A DNA stretch of 20,264 nucleotides from Clostridiales bacterium (GCA_018376855.1 JAHAAN010000050.1:1-20264); one strand, 5' to 3'; counted from the stretch's first letter, positions 1 to 8,570 are shown. A program made the numbers and translations. Notes: generated by a model from the sequence alone, not told the origin.

Positions 1-108
1 CTGTTTGGTGCGGTGAAGAGTAGAAGATTTTGAGTAAAAAAGATTTTAACGACAGAATCGGACAAGCAAAAAAGTCTGCCGCTGTACAACAGCACAAGTA
101 GGGCGGAA

Positions 109-158
109 AACCCAAGCGCAAAGCGCTTGGGTTCTAAAGAAGCGTTTGCATGCTTCTT
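109..158 (-). terminator. Hairpin pair downstream of apgM, probable terminator
   Basis: There is a perfect 11-bp stem (arms 109-119 and 123-133, loop AAA) and beside it a 7-bp stem (arms 137-143 and 152-158). Read on the minus strand, the smaller hairpin comes first and the strong GC-containing stem follows, ending in TTTT before a GC-rich stretch. It lies about 100 nt past the apgM stop codon. The U-run is short, so termination may be imperfect. On the plus strand it lacks a U-tract. The rest of 1-254 holds no gene that I can support. Confidence 0.6.
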
Positions 159-254
159 CTATTGTTTTTGATTGCGGCCACTATATCGCGTCAAACGATC
201 ACCTTTCGCCGACCGTTTAAACAAGACAGTGGCTTTTTTCAAAATAGCTTTCCT

Positions 255-1472
255 CTACATTCTCACCATTCGCTGAATCAGTTCAAAGCCGTTTTCTTCT
301 ACAACGCCGGTGGCCTCGGCATTTTTTTCGCAGAATACGCCGCTGCACGGATGCGGCTGCTTCATGCCGGTTTTGTAGATCAAATACGGCACAGGCGCAT
401 TGCTGTGCTTGCGCGTTGTCAGTGGGGTTGGATGATCGGGCGTTACCAGCACGCCGAATTCTCCCTGTTCCTTTAAGTAGGAAAGCACGGGACCCAGCAC
501 CAGCTCGTCGATTTTTTCAATAGCTTGGATCTTCCCTTCGACCTCATGGCGGTGGCCGCACTCATCCGGCGCTTCCAAATGGAGGTAAACCAAATCATAC
601 CCATCCTTAAAAGCCGTAACGGCCGCTTCGGCTTTGCCGGAAAAGTTTGTGTCCAGATTTCCTGTTGCGCCCGCAACCTCATAGATCTTCATGCCTGTCA
701 GATTCGCCATACCTTTAAGCAAATCAACAGCGGTAATCATAGCGCCGCGCAGCCCGTGGCGCTCCGTAAACGGCTTCATACCGGGCTTTGTTCCCTGCCC
801 CCAGAGCCAAATGGAGTTCGCGGGGCGAAGGCCGCGCGCACGGCGTGCCTCATTAACAGGATGATGGTTTAAAATATCAAACGAGCGGCGCATCATATCC
901 GCAAGAAGGGCGCTGTAGTCTCCTGCCGGCAAATATTCCGTAATCTTTTGCGTGGTAATATTGTGCGGCGGCGTTAAGGTCATGGCGATATGCTCGGCAG
1001 CATGATGCAAAATCAGGCAATGGCGATAGCTAAAGCCGGGATAAAATTGCAGCGCATCATTGGAAAACACGTCCGAAACGGCCTCAATCAGCTTAGCCGC
1101 TTCTTCGGTAGTGATCTCGTCGGCACTGTAATCCACCATGGTCTTTTGTTCGTAAGGCTCTTCTTCACTGAGCGTAACAAGATTGCAGCGCAGCGCAGCG
1201 TCGTCATCCGCCATCTGAATGCCCAGCGCCGCCGCTTCCAGCGGGGAACGCCCCGTCAGGTACAGCCGAGGGTCAAACCCAAGCACGCTCATATTCCCCG
1301 TATCGCTGCCGCCGATGCAGCCCGGCGGCGTAGGGTGCTGCATTCCAACCTCCCCGATTTCGGCAAGCGCTTCCATATTAGGCTTATGCGCGCATTCCAT
1401 AGGTGTTTTACCGTCAAGCTCCGGCACCGGCAGATCTGCCATGCCGTCGCAAAGCAGTACAAGATATTTCAT
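255..1472 (-). CDS. apgM: Cofactor-independent phosphoglycerate mutase, archaeal (ApgM) type
   Basis: A 405-aa cytoplasmic member of the alkaline-phosphatase superfamily. The expected reaction is interconversion of 3- and 2-phosphoglycerate without 2,3-bisphosphoglycerate, using a phosphoserine intermediate and two metal ions. Visible motifs are the N-terminal LLCDGMAD with metal-binding Asp9, the nucleophile region GGSDTGNMSVLGFDP with Ser56, HLEAPDECGHR, and the C-terminal TPDHPTP with further metal ligands. Length is usual for the ApgM family. An in-frame GTG lies 9 bases upstream at 1481, but AAAGGG places the start at the ATG at 1472. It is monocistronic, divergent from the plus-strand lipoprotein gene, and has its own promoter. 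A subgroup of this family in Firmicutes has been annotated as a proposed homoserine kinase; no threonine genes are adjacent here, so mutase is preferred, though the exact substrate is not proven. Confidence 0.9.
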   Translation of the reverse strand: MKYLVLLCDGMADLPVPELDGKTPMECAHKPNMEALAEIGEVGMQHPTPPGCIGGSDTGNMSVLGFDPRLYLTGRSPLEAAALGIQMADDDAALRCNLVTLSEEEPYEQKTMVDYSADEITTEEAAKLIEAVSDVFSNDALQFYPGFSYRHCLILHHAAEHIAMTLTPPHNITTQKITEYLPAGDYSALLADMMRRSFDILNHHPVNEARRARGLRPANSIWLWGQGTKPGMKPFTERHGLRGAMITAVDLLKGMANLTGMKIYEVAGATGNLDTNFSGKAEAAVTAFKDGYDLVYLHLEAPDECGHRHEVEGKIQAIEKIDELVLGPVLSYLKEQGEFGVLVTPDHPTPLTTRKHSNAPVPYLIYKTGMKQPHPCSGVFCEKNAEATGVVEENGFELIQRMVRM

Positions 1473-1514
1473 AAAAGTCACCCTTTCTTTCAGAAGCTCT
1501 TATTATAATATAGA

Positions 1515-1553
1515 ATTATAGCACAGATCATTTTTTTTGTATACTGAGCATAC
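1515..1553 (-). promoter_or_regulatory. apgM promoter with overlapping palindrome
   Basis: On the minus strand an extended -10, TGCTATAAT (TATAAT at 1515-1520), is preceded after 17 bp by TATACA (1538-1543). A 15-bp imperfect palindrome with half sites GTATAC and GCATAC separated by TGA (1539-1553) overlaps the -35 box and could be an operator. The promoter is well supported; the operator is inference. Confidence 0.6.
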
Positions 1554-1611
1554 AGAACCCAACCGAACAAAAAATGTTTAATTTTGTGCACGTTTTTCAT
1601 AGAATTGTGCA

Positions 1612-1640
1612 TTGAAAAGTATTGTTTATCTTGATATACT
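1612..1640 (+). promoter_or_regulatory. Promoter of the exported esterase gene
   Basis: TTGAAA (1612-1617), a 17-bp spacer and TATACT (1635-1640) make a good sigma-A-like promoter about 59 bases before the start codon at 1699. The AT-rich gap 1473-1698 also carries the divergent apgM promoter. Confidence 0.65.
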
Positions 1641-1698
1641 TAATAAAATAGCGTAGTATTATAAGAACCATACGCTTCCAAAAAGAAAGGGGATCACT

Positions 1699-3828
1699 AT
1701 GAGACTGAAAAAGCTTTTTACGACCGCTGTCTGTCTGCTGCTGGCGCTTTGTCTGCTTGCCGGCTGCGCTGAACAGCAAACAGACGCTTCTGCATCTCCG
1801 TCGGAAAATCCGACGACTACGGACGGAACTACTTTCACCGCTACGGACGCGCCAACCTCCACGGCTACAACCGAACCGGGAGAAACCGTTACTCCGTCGC
1901 CTTCACCGACAGAAACCGTTGTGCCGGATCCTTCCAAAGTAACGCTGATGATCGAAGATTTCAACAGCGTCACCAACGTGCAGGAGGCTCTGGATCCTAT
2001 GGATCTGAGTACATACAAAATCGTTGCGCCGGAATATTCCTTTGAGGCGGAATTTGCGCAGGAGGGCGTTGCGTTTGTCAATACGCTTGACGCTGCCTCG
2101 TGGTGCCAGGCATTTCAAATCAGAGGGATCCGTTTGAACGTTTTTAAAGACGCCAAAAGCGAATATTATCTGCGCATGTGGGTCGCCACACCGGATGACA
2201 CCGGCATAAGCATTACCATTGAGCTTAACGACGGAAGCCGCCGCAGCTTTATTGATGCGACAAAAGCTATCGTAACGGGCAAAAACGGAAAAACCGTCTC
2301 CTGCGCAACGGGAAACGCTTCTTCCGATGCGGGCGAGAATTCTTCCGTCAACATTCCGGAGGGCTTTGCCGGATATGTAGCCTTCCCGCTCAGCGCGCTC
2401 AAGGCATGGAACAACAGTTCCGCGCTTTCGGATCTTTCTGCAGTATCCTACTTAAAGCTGGATATTCGCCCGGCAGTTGCTTCTTCCGGCGACCGTTATG
2501 CGCTTGACGCGCTTTGCATTACCGACAGCGCTTTCGCTGAAACCGTGCAGAGCAGCGGCGGAAATGACGACGATCAAAAACCGACCTTTAACAATAAAAA
2601 CGAGGAGCTCGATTATATGATCGCTCAGGCATTAAAAAAAGAAGCCACCTTCCAATATTGCCCTGAATATGACCCCGTTGGCTATCCCAACATTAAAGCC
2701 ATTTGGATCGACGGCGTGAATTTAGGCTCTAAGGCCACAAAGGTATTTGCTTATATCGGGTTCCCTTCAGGTGCAAGCAAGAATAATAAGGTTCCGGCGG
2801 TGGTATTACAGCACGGCGGTGGCGGATATGCCTATCCCAGTTGGGTCAAGATGTGGAACGACAAAGGCTATGCTGCGATTGCTATCGGCAATACCGGCTA
2901 CTATCCTGCAAAAGAAGGCATAACTGATTTTTACAGCGCATCCAGCTGGACGCGCAGCCTCACTCGCGAGATGCGGGAAAAGGATTCCCGCGTTCTCCCG
3001 CCGGATAACGACGGAATGGGCTCTTCCACCGGCGCGGTAAATCGCATGTGGATGTATCATGCGGTGGCGCAGACGGCCATCGCAAACAGCCTGCTGCGGG
3101 CAGACGAGCGCGTTAATCCGGATCAGATCGGTATTACCGGCATTTCATGGGGCGGCGTCATTACTTCCATTGCTATCGGCTATGACGCACGTTTTGCGTT
3201 TGCTGTGCCTGTGTATGGCAGCGGTTATTTGTATGAGGCTCTTTCATGGATGAAGAATAACTTCAATTCTGCCGGAACGAAAGAGCTGTGGGACGCTTCC
3301 TTGAAGCTCAAGACCGTAAAAATGCCGGTGCTTTGGCTGTGCTGGACAAACGACAACTGCTTCTCCATCAACTCTAACGACAAATCCTTTGCGGACACGG
3401 AAAACGGCGTGCTTTCCATGATTATGAACATGGGACACGGGCATATGGAGGGCTGGAATCAGCCGGAAATCTACCGCTTTGCCGATTCCGTTGTGAAAAA
3501 CGGCCAGCCGCTTACCACATGCGCAACGCAGCCGCAGGCAGCCAACAAGATCTCCTTTACGGTCAACAAGCCCTCCGATGCAGCCGCCGTAACGGCAAGA
3601 GTGTGCTATATTAAAGAAAAGATGACCTATTCGCCTAACGGACTGCTGCACATTCAGGGGCAGGATACGATCGATCAGGAATGGTATTTTGTAAACTGCA
3701 CCGTAGACGGAAATAAAATTTCAGCTACGATCCCCTCTGATGCTTACAGCTATTATGTGGAAATCACCACGCAGGTAGCCTCAACCAAATATGTTACAAC
3801 CTCAAGGTTTATCGACATCAAAAAATAA
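1699..3828 (+). CDS. Surface lipoprotein with alpha/beta-hydrolase (esterase-like) domain
   Basis: A 709-aa lipoprotein. Residues 1-22 are a signal peptide ending in lipobox LLAGC, with Cys23 as lipid anchor. Residues about 24-80 are a Ser/Thr/Pro-rich linker. Residues about 81-280 form a beta-rich domain also found in the next gene. Residues about 300-610 form an alpha/beta-hydrolase domain with nucleophile GISWGG (Ser483), a candidate acid in WTNDN (Asp552) and His580 or His582 in MGHGHMEGW, so a full triad is plausible. A C-terminal Ig-like beta domain follows at about 611-709. The hydrolase resembles dienelactone hydrolase, acetyl-xylan esterase and PhoPQ-activated-protein folds, suggesting extracellular ester or peptide cleavage; the substrate is unknown. 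The start is set by AAAGGGG six bases before ATG. It is probably co-transcribed with the 247-aa gene 84 bases downstream. Confidence 0.8.
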   Translation: MRLKKLFTTAVCLLLALCLLAGCAEQQTDASASPSENPTTTDGTTFTATDAPTSTATTEPGETVTPSPSPTETVVPDPSKVTLMIEDFNSVTNVQEALDPMDLSTYKIVAPEYSFEAEFAQEGVAFVNTLDAASWCQAFQIRGIRLNVFKDAKSEYYLRMWVATPDDTGISITIELNDGSRRSFIDATKAIVTGKNGKTVSCATGNASSDAGENSSVNIPEGFAGYVAFPLSALKAWNNSSALSDLSAVSYLKLDIRPAVASSGDRYALDALCITDSAFAETVQSSGGNDDDQKPTFNNKNEELDYMIAQALKKEATFQYCPEYDPVGYPNIKAIWIDGVNLGSKATKVFAYIGFPSGASKNNKVPAVVLQHGGGGYAYPSWVKMWNDKGYAAIAIGNTGYYPAKEGITDFYSASSWTRSLTREMREKDSRVLPPDNDGMGSSTGAVNRMWMYHAVAQTAIANSLLRADERVNPDQIGITGISWGGVITSIAIGYDARFAFAVPVYGSGYLYEALSWMKNNFNSAGTKELWDASLKLKTVKMPVLWLCWTNDNCFSINSNDKSFADTENGVLSMIMNMGHGHMEGWNQPEIYRFADSVVKNGQPLTTCATQPQAANKISFTVNKPSDAAAVTARVCYIKEKMTYSPNGLLHIQGQDTIDQEWYFVNCTVDGNKISATIPSDAYSYYVEITTQVASTKYVTTSRFIDIKK

Positions 3829-3912
3829 GAGCTGAAAAGTTAAAAAGCTGCAGATCCTCCGATCCATAAACAGGAAAGCATATGGTAACACAAAAACAAG
3901 GAGGAATTTACA

Positions 3913-4656
3913 GTGAAAAAAGTAATTGTTGCAGCGCTTATAATCGCAGTTATCAGTCTGATGGGCATAGCAGCGTTTGCTGCTGAAACCGTTATCACCG
4001 GGTTTGACGCTTCCGATATCGACGCTTTTATGCAACAGGTGGATCTATCAAGCTTCAATGTTCCGGTGTCTGCCTTGTCCAAGGTCTCGCGCGGCGTGAA
4101 GGTAGAATGCCCCGAAGGCGCTTACGCGCAGAACTTCCGCATTATCGATTCCGAAACGCTTACGGCGTTTAAAGCCTTTATTAGCGGCTCCAACGAATAT
4201 CTGCGAATCTATGTGGATAATCAGGCGCCGAATGCGATCGGACTGTACGTTGCGCCGTATGACGCCGACGGAAAAGCCATTTTCTTTGATTGCCGCAAAG
4301 CTGTTTTGATCGGAACGGACGGCAGCAAGCCCAAAATTGAAACCGGAGACGGCGGCGGAGCAGGCGCCAATACCAGCCTTATGATTCCAAGCGGGTTTAA
4401 AGGCTATGCCGTTTTTGCCCTTGCAGATTTAAATTTGCAGGATTCCGGCTTCGATGCTTCCAAAACGCTGCATCATCTTGAGATTGATGTTCGCAATGCG
4501 CAGGGCGGTTCATACATTCTCGGCAAGCTGATGGCCGTCGATTCTGCATCGGCTCCGGCGGAGGATCCTTCCTCTACGGCTGACGTTTCTACACTCGCCT
4601 ATGCTGCATCGGCAGTTTTGGCTTGCGGCGCGTTGATGCTTCAAAAGAAAAAATAA
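3913..4656 (+). CDS. Exported C-terminally anchored protein sharing the esterase's extracellular domain
   Basis: A 247-aa protein with no named family that I recognise. Residues 1-23 are a signal peptide with cleavage expected after AFA. Residues about 27-212 align by eye with residues about 81-280 of the preceding lipoprotein: both contain EYLRIYV/EYYLRMWV, a D...KA(V/I)(L/V)xG block, IPxGFxGY and LxLDIR/LEIDVR segments. The end (about 224-247) is a short hydrophobic helix after STAD and before QKKK, resembling a cell-surface anchor but without LPXTG. The gene starts with GTG, supported by AAGGAGGA at 3898-3905. The shared domain may be a jelly-roll carbohydrate- or polymer-binding module, which is inference from its beta-rich pattern. 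It ends just before a strong terminator. Confidence 0.75.
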   Translation: MKKVIVAALIIAVISLMGIAAFAAETVITGFDASDIDAFMQQVDLSSFNVPVSALSKVSRGVKVECPEGAYAQNFRIIDSETLTAFKAFISGSNEYLRIYVDNQAPNAIGLYVAPYDADGKAIFFDCRKAVLIGTDGSKPKIETGDGGGAGANTSLMIPSGFKGYAVFALADLNLQDSGFDASKTLHHLEIDVRNAQGGSYILGKLMAVDSASAPAEDPSSTADVSTLAYAASAVLACGALMLQKKK

Positions 4657-4682
4657 TTTTAACTTCTTTCGTGTTTTTCTTC

Positions 4683-4725
4683 TATAAAAATAAGACGTTC
4701 TGTTAAAGAACGTCTTATTTTTATA
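4683..4725. terminator. Bidirectional rho-independent terminator
   Basis: A perfect 19-bp stem (4683-4701 with 4707-4725) has loop GTTAA and flanking A and T runs that supply a U-tract on either strand. It closes the plus-strand exported-protein pair and could also stop transcripts of the convergent pentapeptide gene, which ends at 4872. The remainder of 4657-4871 shows no supportable gene. Confidence 0.85.
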
Positions 4726-4871
4726 TTCTAAAGAGTGCCGTAAACAAAAGAAACAACGATTGATAGTTACAAACGCGCATGCCAAAAGCGACTACTCCAA
4801 AAGCATATGGAGGCTTTTATTTGATAGCCTGCCTTAAAACGACAATCGCACGGTTACGGCAATGCATCACA

Positions 4872-5474
4872 TCATACGATCTTCACGCCAAGCAGCAGCG
4901 CCAGCCCTGCCGCCTGCTCCGCCGTTACACGAACGCCGCGAAGCTCCGAATAGGTGTCCGAAACCGTGATTCCTTCAATGTCGCAGCCGGATAGATCCAC
5001 GCCGTTTAAAAGCGTCTGAAAAAAGTCCGTGCGGCGAAATATCGTGTTTTCCGCCCGAAAGCCCTTCAGGCGCGAGTGTGAAAACGAGTTCTCCGCACAG
5101 TTACAGCCGCAAAGCATACAGTTTTCCCACCGTACATAGGAAAAATTCGCAAAAGGCATCACGCAATCCGTAAGGGTACAGGCTTTTACTATGCTCTCCT
5201 TGAAATTTGCGCCGCTGCCCTTGCAGCCGCAAAGCACGGTGTTTTGCCAATAGCTTTCGGAAAAATCGCAGCCCGAAAAATCACAGCTGTCAAATTTGCA
5301 GAGTGAAAAATCCGCATGCACAAATACGCAGCGTTCAAAGCGGCAGTGTATAAACTGCACGGAAGAAAACTGTATATCCGAAAAATCCTCATGCGCAAGC
5401 GTCTCATTTTCATAAATAAGATCGCAAATGGAGTCGCCGTCCGCACGGGCCGCAAACAAAGCCTCTTTCAGCAT
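4872..5474 (-). CDS. Qnr-like pentapeptide-repeat protein
   Basis: A 200-aa protein made almost wholly of pentapeptide repeats in strict five-residue register, for example CRFERCVF...ADFSLCKFDSC and CDFSGCDF, which predicts a right-handed quadrilateral beta-helix. Fifteen cysteines are present, many in the inward-facing small-residue position. The C-terminus (VDLSGCDIEGI ... LRGVRVTAEQAAGLALLLGVKIV) matches in order and spacing the end of Qnr proteins, where a last helix forms the dimer contact. That suggests a chromosomal Gram-positive Qnr-type protein able to mimic DNA and bind gyrase or topoisomerase IV, but the function is inference; many pentapeptide proteins have unknown roles. The start at ATG 5474 is chosen because AGAGG lies five bases upstream; the frame stays open 54 bases further. 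It is monocistronic. Confidence 0.8.
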   Translation of the reverse strand: MLKEALFAARADGDSICDLIYENETLAHEDFSDIQFSSVQFIHCRFERCVFVHADFSLCKFDSCDFSGCDFSESYWQNTVLCGCKGSGANFKESIVKACTLTDCVMPFANFSYVRWENCMLCGCNCAENSFSHSRLKGFRAENTIFRRTDFFQTLLNGVDLSGCDIEGITVSDTYSELRGVRVTAEQAAGLALLLGVKIV

Positions 5475-5508
5475 GATAACCTCTGGAAATTCTCTTATTT
5501 TTAATGTT

Positions 5509-5514
5509 ATTATA
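5509..5514 (-). promoter_or_regulatory. -10 element for the pentapeptide-repeat gene
   Basis: A perfect TATAAT lies on the minus strand 34 bases upstream of the chosen ATG at 5474. No good -35 hexamer lies 16-18 bases further up, so the promoter is weak or depends on an activator. It favours the shorter start, since an upstream start at 5528 would lie outside the transcript. Confidence 0.45.
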
Positions 5515-5727
5515 CAATGATTCGGCAAAAAAGTCTGCGATATTTTTATTACGCGGCTATTTTATATAACGCCGTCAGCATTATAGCGTACAAAATAAAG
5601 GATTAACCAGCGGTTGTAAATATTGCTACGCTTGATTGCTTGCATGGCATAGGCCGCGGCGTTTTAATTAAGATAAAATATGAAAGGAGCTTATCACGGT
5701 GATCTCAAAATCAATATGCTGAAATTT

Positions 5728-8382
5728 CTAAATGAAATCCTTCTGTTTTTTCCGTTTGGAAAGCCTTCTCTGCACCAGCTTTACAAGCTCCACGATCGGA
5801 ATCACCGCAAAGGCAAGCGCAAGCGCCACAGCGTATTCGGCAAGACTGATATGCTCGAACCCAAACGCATCGGAAACACCGGGCAAATAGATCACCGCGA
5901 CCGTGAGCAAGAGGCTTACGATCATTGCGCCCCAAAGGAACTTATTGTGGGATTTCATGGAGAACACACTGCCTCGTTGGCTCCGCATATTAAAGCTATG
6001 AAAGATTTCCGCCATGCTCATCGTCAAAAACGCCATCGTCATGCCGTCAGCGCTGTTCGTGATCTCCCATACGCCCGATTCCATATAATGCCCGATAAAA
6101 TAAGCTCCAAGCGTGAGGATTGTAACCATCACACCCTGATAAAGCACGTCAACGCCCAACCCGCCTGCAAAAATTCCCGCCTTGGAGGATCTCGGCCGGC
6201 GTTTCATAATGTCGGCTTCGCCTTTCTCCATGCCCAGACCGATCGCAGGGAAGCAATCCGTAATCAAATTGATCCACAGCAAATGCACCGGCTCCAAGAT
6301 CGTAAACCCTAAAAGCGTTGCAAAAAAGATACTCAAAACCTCGCTCATGTTGCTTGCAAGCAGGAACTGAATCGCCTTGCGGATATTATCATAAATGCGG
6401 CGTCCTTCCTCCACAGCGTTGACAATCGTAGCAAAGTTATCGTCTGCAAGCACCATATCGGCCACGTTTTTCGTTACATCCGTGCCGGTAATTCCCATAC
6501 CTACGCCAATATCCGCACTCTTAATGCTCGGCGCGTCGTTTACGCCGTCGCCCGTCATGGCTGTAACGGCGCCGCTTGCTTTCCACGCATTCACGATGCG
6601 AACCTTATGCTCCGGCTGAACGCGCGCATAAACGCTGTATTCCCCAACCGTTTTGGCAAAGGTTTCGTCATCGATTTCATTTAACTCCGCGCCCGTGATC
6701 GCCTTTTGCCCTTCTTGAAGGATGCCCAGCTGCGATGCGATCGCCACCGCCGTATCGCGGTGATCGCCCGTAATCATAATCGGCCGGATCCCCGCGCCGG
6801 CGCATTCCTCAATGGCCGCTTTGACCTCAGGCCGAACAGGGTCGATCATTCCCACAAGGCCGATAAACGTCAGCTCCTGCTCCAGCTCTGCCGGCTCGCT
6901 GCTTTGCGGCTGAGCCTCCCACGCACGCAGCGTCGCGGAAAGCACGCGCAGCGCCCGGTTTGCCATGCGTGTGTTTTCAGCCAAAATCTGCTCTCGCTGC
7001 GCTTCCGTCATGGGCACGCTTCGGCCATGCTCCCAATAATGCGTACAGCGCTTAAGCACCTCGTCCGGCGCGCCCTTGGTGTACTGCACAAAACCGTTTT
7101 CCGTTTTATGAACCGTAGACATCATCTTTCTCATACTGTCAAACGGCGCTTCAGCCGCTCTCAGATTTGCCTGCGCCAATTCGTTCTGCTTCTGCCCCAG
7201 CTCTGTAGCATAATTGACCAACGCGCATTCGGTAGGCTCTCCCACCGCTTCCCCGTCCTCGCCGGGCTTAGCGTCGCTGCAAAGCGTCATGGCCTGAGCC
7301 AGCAAAAGCTCATCGTCCGCGTAATGCTCCACCACCGTCATCTTATTCTGCGTCAGTGTTCCGGTCTTATCGCTGCAAATGATCTGCGTGCAGCCTAGCG
7401 TTTCCACTGCCGAAAGCCTACGAATGACCGCATTGCGGCGCGACATATTCGTAACGCCCATGGAAAGCACGATCGTAACCACAGCGGACAGCCCCTCCGG
7501 AATCGCCGCAACAGCCAAGCTGACCGCAATCATAAAGGTATTGAGCATATGGCCGAAGGTAAAATTGCCATCCTTCAGAATGCTGAACACAAATACAAAC
7601 AGGCAGATTCCCAGCACCGCCCATGTCAGCACCTTGCTCAGCTGCGCAAGCTTACGCTGAAGAGGCGTTTGCTCATCCTGCGCCTGTGTAAGCGCATCGG
7701 CAATCTTGCCCATTTCAGTGTCCATACCCGTTGCGGTAATCACAGCCTTCCCGCGCCCGTAAACCACCGTGCTTCCCATATAGACCATATTTTTTCTGTC
7801 GCCCAACGGAACGTCCTTGGAATCCCCCAAACGAAGCATATCCACAAATTTATTGACCGGAACGCTCTCGCCGGTAAGCGCCGCTTCTTCGATCTTCAGA
7901 CTAGCACTCTCTAAGATGCGCCCGTCCGCCGGAACCGCATCGCCCGCCTCCAGCAGCACGATATCGCCTGCAACAAGCTCCTCGCTCCTGACTGTGCAAA
8001 CCGCCCCGTCTCGAAGCACCTTGCTCGTTGCCGCCGCCATTTGCTGCAGCGCCTCTATCGCCTTTTCCGCCTTATTTTCCTGATACACGCCCAAGATTGC
8101 ATTGATAATCACCACCGCCATAATAATGATTACATCCGCAAAGCTTTCATGCGCATAAATTGCCGTAATGGCGGAAATAATCGCCGCTACAATAAGAATA
8201 ATTGTCATTGGATCCTTAAGCTGCCCAAAGAAGCGGGCAGCAAGCGAAACCTTTTTTGCCTCCTTAAGCTTATTCGGTCCGTTTGCCTGAAGCCGCTCAG
8301 CCGCCTGAACACCGCTTAACCCCTGTTCGCTGCTTTCAACTTCCTTCAATACCGACTCTGTTTCCTCACAATAATATTTCAT
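5728..8382 (-). CDS. P-type divalent cation ATPase (Ca2+/Mn2+ type)
   Basis: An 884-aa membrane pump that couples ATP hydrolysis to cation export. An N-terminal cation-ATPase domain is followed by M1-M2, the actuator motif TGES, M3-M4 with PEGL, the phosphorylation site DKTGT (Asp338), a nucleotide-binding domain, hinge GDGVND (611-616), and M5-M10. Transport-site residues of SERCA-type pumps are kept: Glu in M4 PEGL, Asn and Glu in M5 SNMSEV, and Asn, Thr and Asp in M6 WINLITD. The M8 glutamate appears shifted. Sequence alone would say Ca2+ ATPase of the PMCA/SERCA group, but the leader carries a Mn2+-type riboswitch, so Mn2+ export is a serious alternative. ATG 8382 follows CGGAG by about seven bases. 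It is monocistronic on its own promoter, although readthrough from the ileS operon is possible. I see no clear terminator at 5475-5727. Confidence 0.93.
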   Translation of the reverse strand: MKYYCEETESVLKEVESSEQGLSGVQAAERLQANGPNKLKEAKKVSLAARFFGQLKDPMTIILIVAAIISAITAIYAHESFADVIIIMAVVIINAILGVYQENKAEKAIEALQQMAAATSKVLRDGAVCTVRSEELVAGDIVLLEAGDAVPADGRILESASLKIEEAALTGESVPVNKFVDMLRLGDSKDVPLGDRKNMVYMGSTVVYGRGKAVITATGMDTEMGKIADALTQAQDEQTPLQRKLAQLSKVLTWAVLGICLFVFVFSILKDGNFTFGHMLNTFMIAVSLAVAAIPEGLSAVVTIVLSMGVTNMSRRNAVIRRLSAVETLGCTQIICSDKTGTLTQNKMTVVEHYADDELLLAQAMTLCSDAKPGEDGEAVGEPTECALVNYATELGQKQNELAQANLRAAEAPFDSMRKMMSTVHKTENGFVQYTKGAPDEVLKRCTHYWEHGRSVPMTEAQREQILAENTRMANRALRVLSATLRAWEAQPQSSEPAELEQELTFIGLVGMIDPVRPEVKAAIEECAGAGIRPIMITGDHRDTAVAIASQLGILQEGQKAITGAELNEIDDETFAKTVGEYSVYARVQPEHKVRIVNAWKASGAVTAMTGDGVNDAPSIKSADIGVGMGITGTDVTKNVADMVLADDNFATIVNAVEEGRRIYDNIRKAIQFLLASNMSEVLSIFFATLLGFTILEPVHLLWINLITDCFPAIGLGMEKGEADIMKRRPRSSKAGIFAGGLGVDVLYQGVMVTILTLGAYFIGHYMESGVWEITNSADGMTMAFLTMSMAEIFHSFNMRSQRGSVFSMKSHNKFLWGAMIVSLLLTVAVIYLPGVSDAFGFEHISLAEYAVALALAFAVIPIVELVKLVQRRLSKRKKQKDFI

Positions 8383-8435
8383 TTTAATCTCCGTTCCGCT
8401 GCCATAGCAGCAAAATTATTATTCACAACAGGATT

Positions 8436-8570
8436 AAAAAAAACTCATGCGGCCGTTTAAAGCACACATGAGTCTTGTTCTTTCATTCAAGCCAGACGCC
8501 CCAAAGGGCGCCATGCTGTTGACTTGAAACGTACAAATCATCTTGTACGCAAACTACTCCCCCATGGAAA
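8436..8570 (-). ncRNA. yybP-ykoY (manganese) riboswitch with terminator
   Basis: On the minus strand the leader has the family signature GGGGGAGTAG (8554-8563), a P2 hairpin (arms 8543-8549 and 8530-8536), GTCAAC (8518-8523), a GC hairpin (8497-8510), and TGGCTTGAATGAAAG then CAAGACTC, as in known yybP-ykoY RNAs. P1 pairs CATGG (8562-8566) with TCATG (8467-8471). The 10-bp terminator hairpin pairs 8467-8476 with 8440-8449 and ends in eight U residues (8436-8443). P1 and the terminator use the same bases, so metal binding that stabilises P1 should permit transcription: an ON switch. Family knowledge assigns Mn2+ as the ligand. Confidence 0.88.

Noticed and set aside
1..33. Possible C-terminal end of a plus-strand gene (LFGAVKSRRF then TGA)
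   Set aside because: Only ten codons are visible and other frames also stop early; it cannot be supported from this window.
66..79. The 14-mer GCAAAAAAGTCTGC occurs here and again at 5525-5538
   Set aside because: Both copies are intergenic, but one shared 14-mer in 20 kb is about what chance allows, and no longer repeat surrounds it.
4795..4825. Weak hairpin AAAAGC/GCTTTT after the pentapeptide gene
   Set aside because: Only six AT-rich pairs and no U-tract on the relevant strand; the strong hairpin at 4683-4725 already explains termination.
5680..6312. A 210-codon plus-strand open frame preceded by AAAGGAG
   Set aside because: Almost all of it is antisense to the ATPase C-terminus; the Shine-Dalgarno-like string does not fit its ATG and the protein has no recognisable features.
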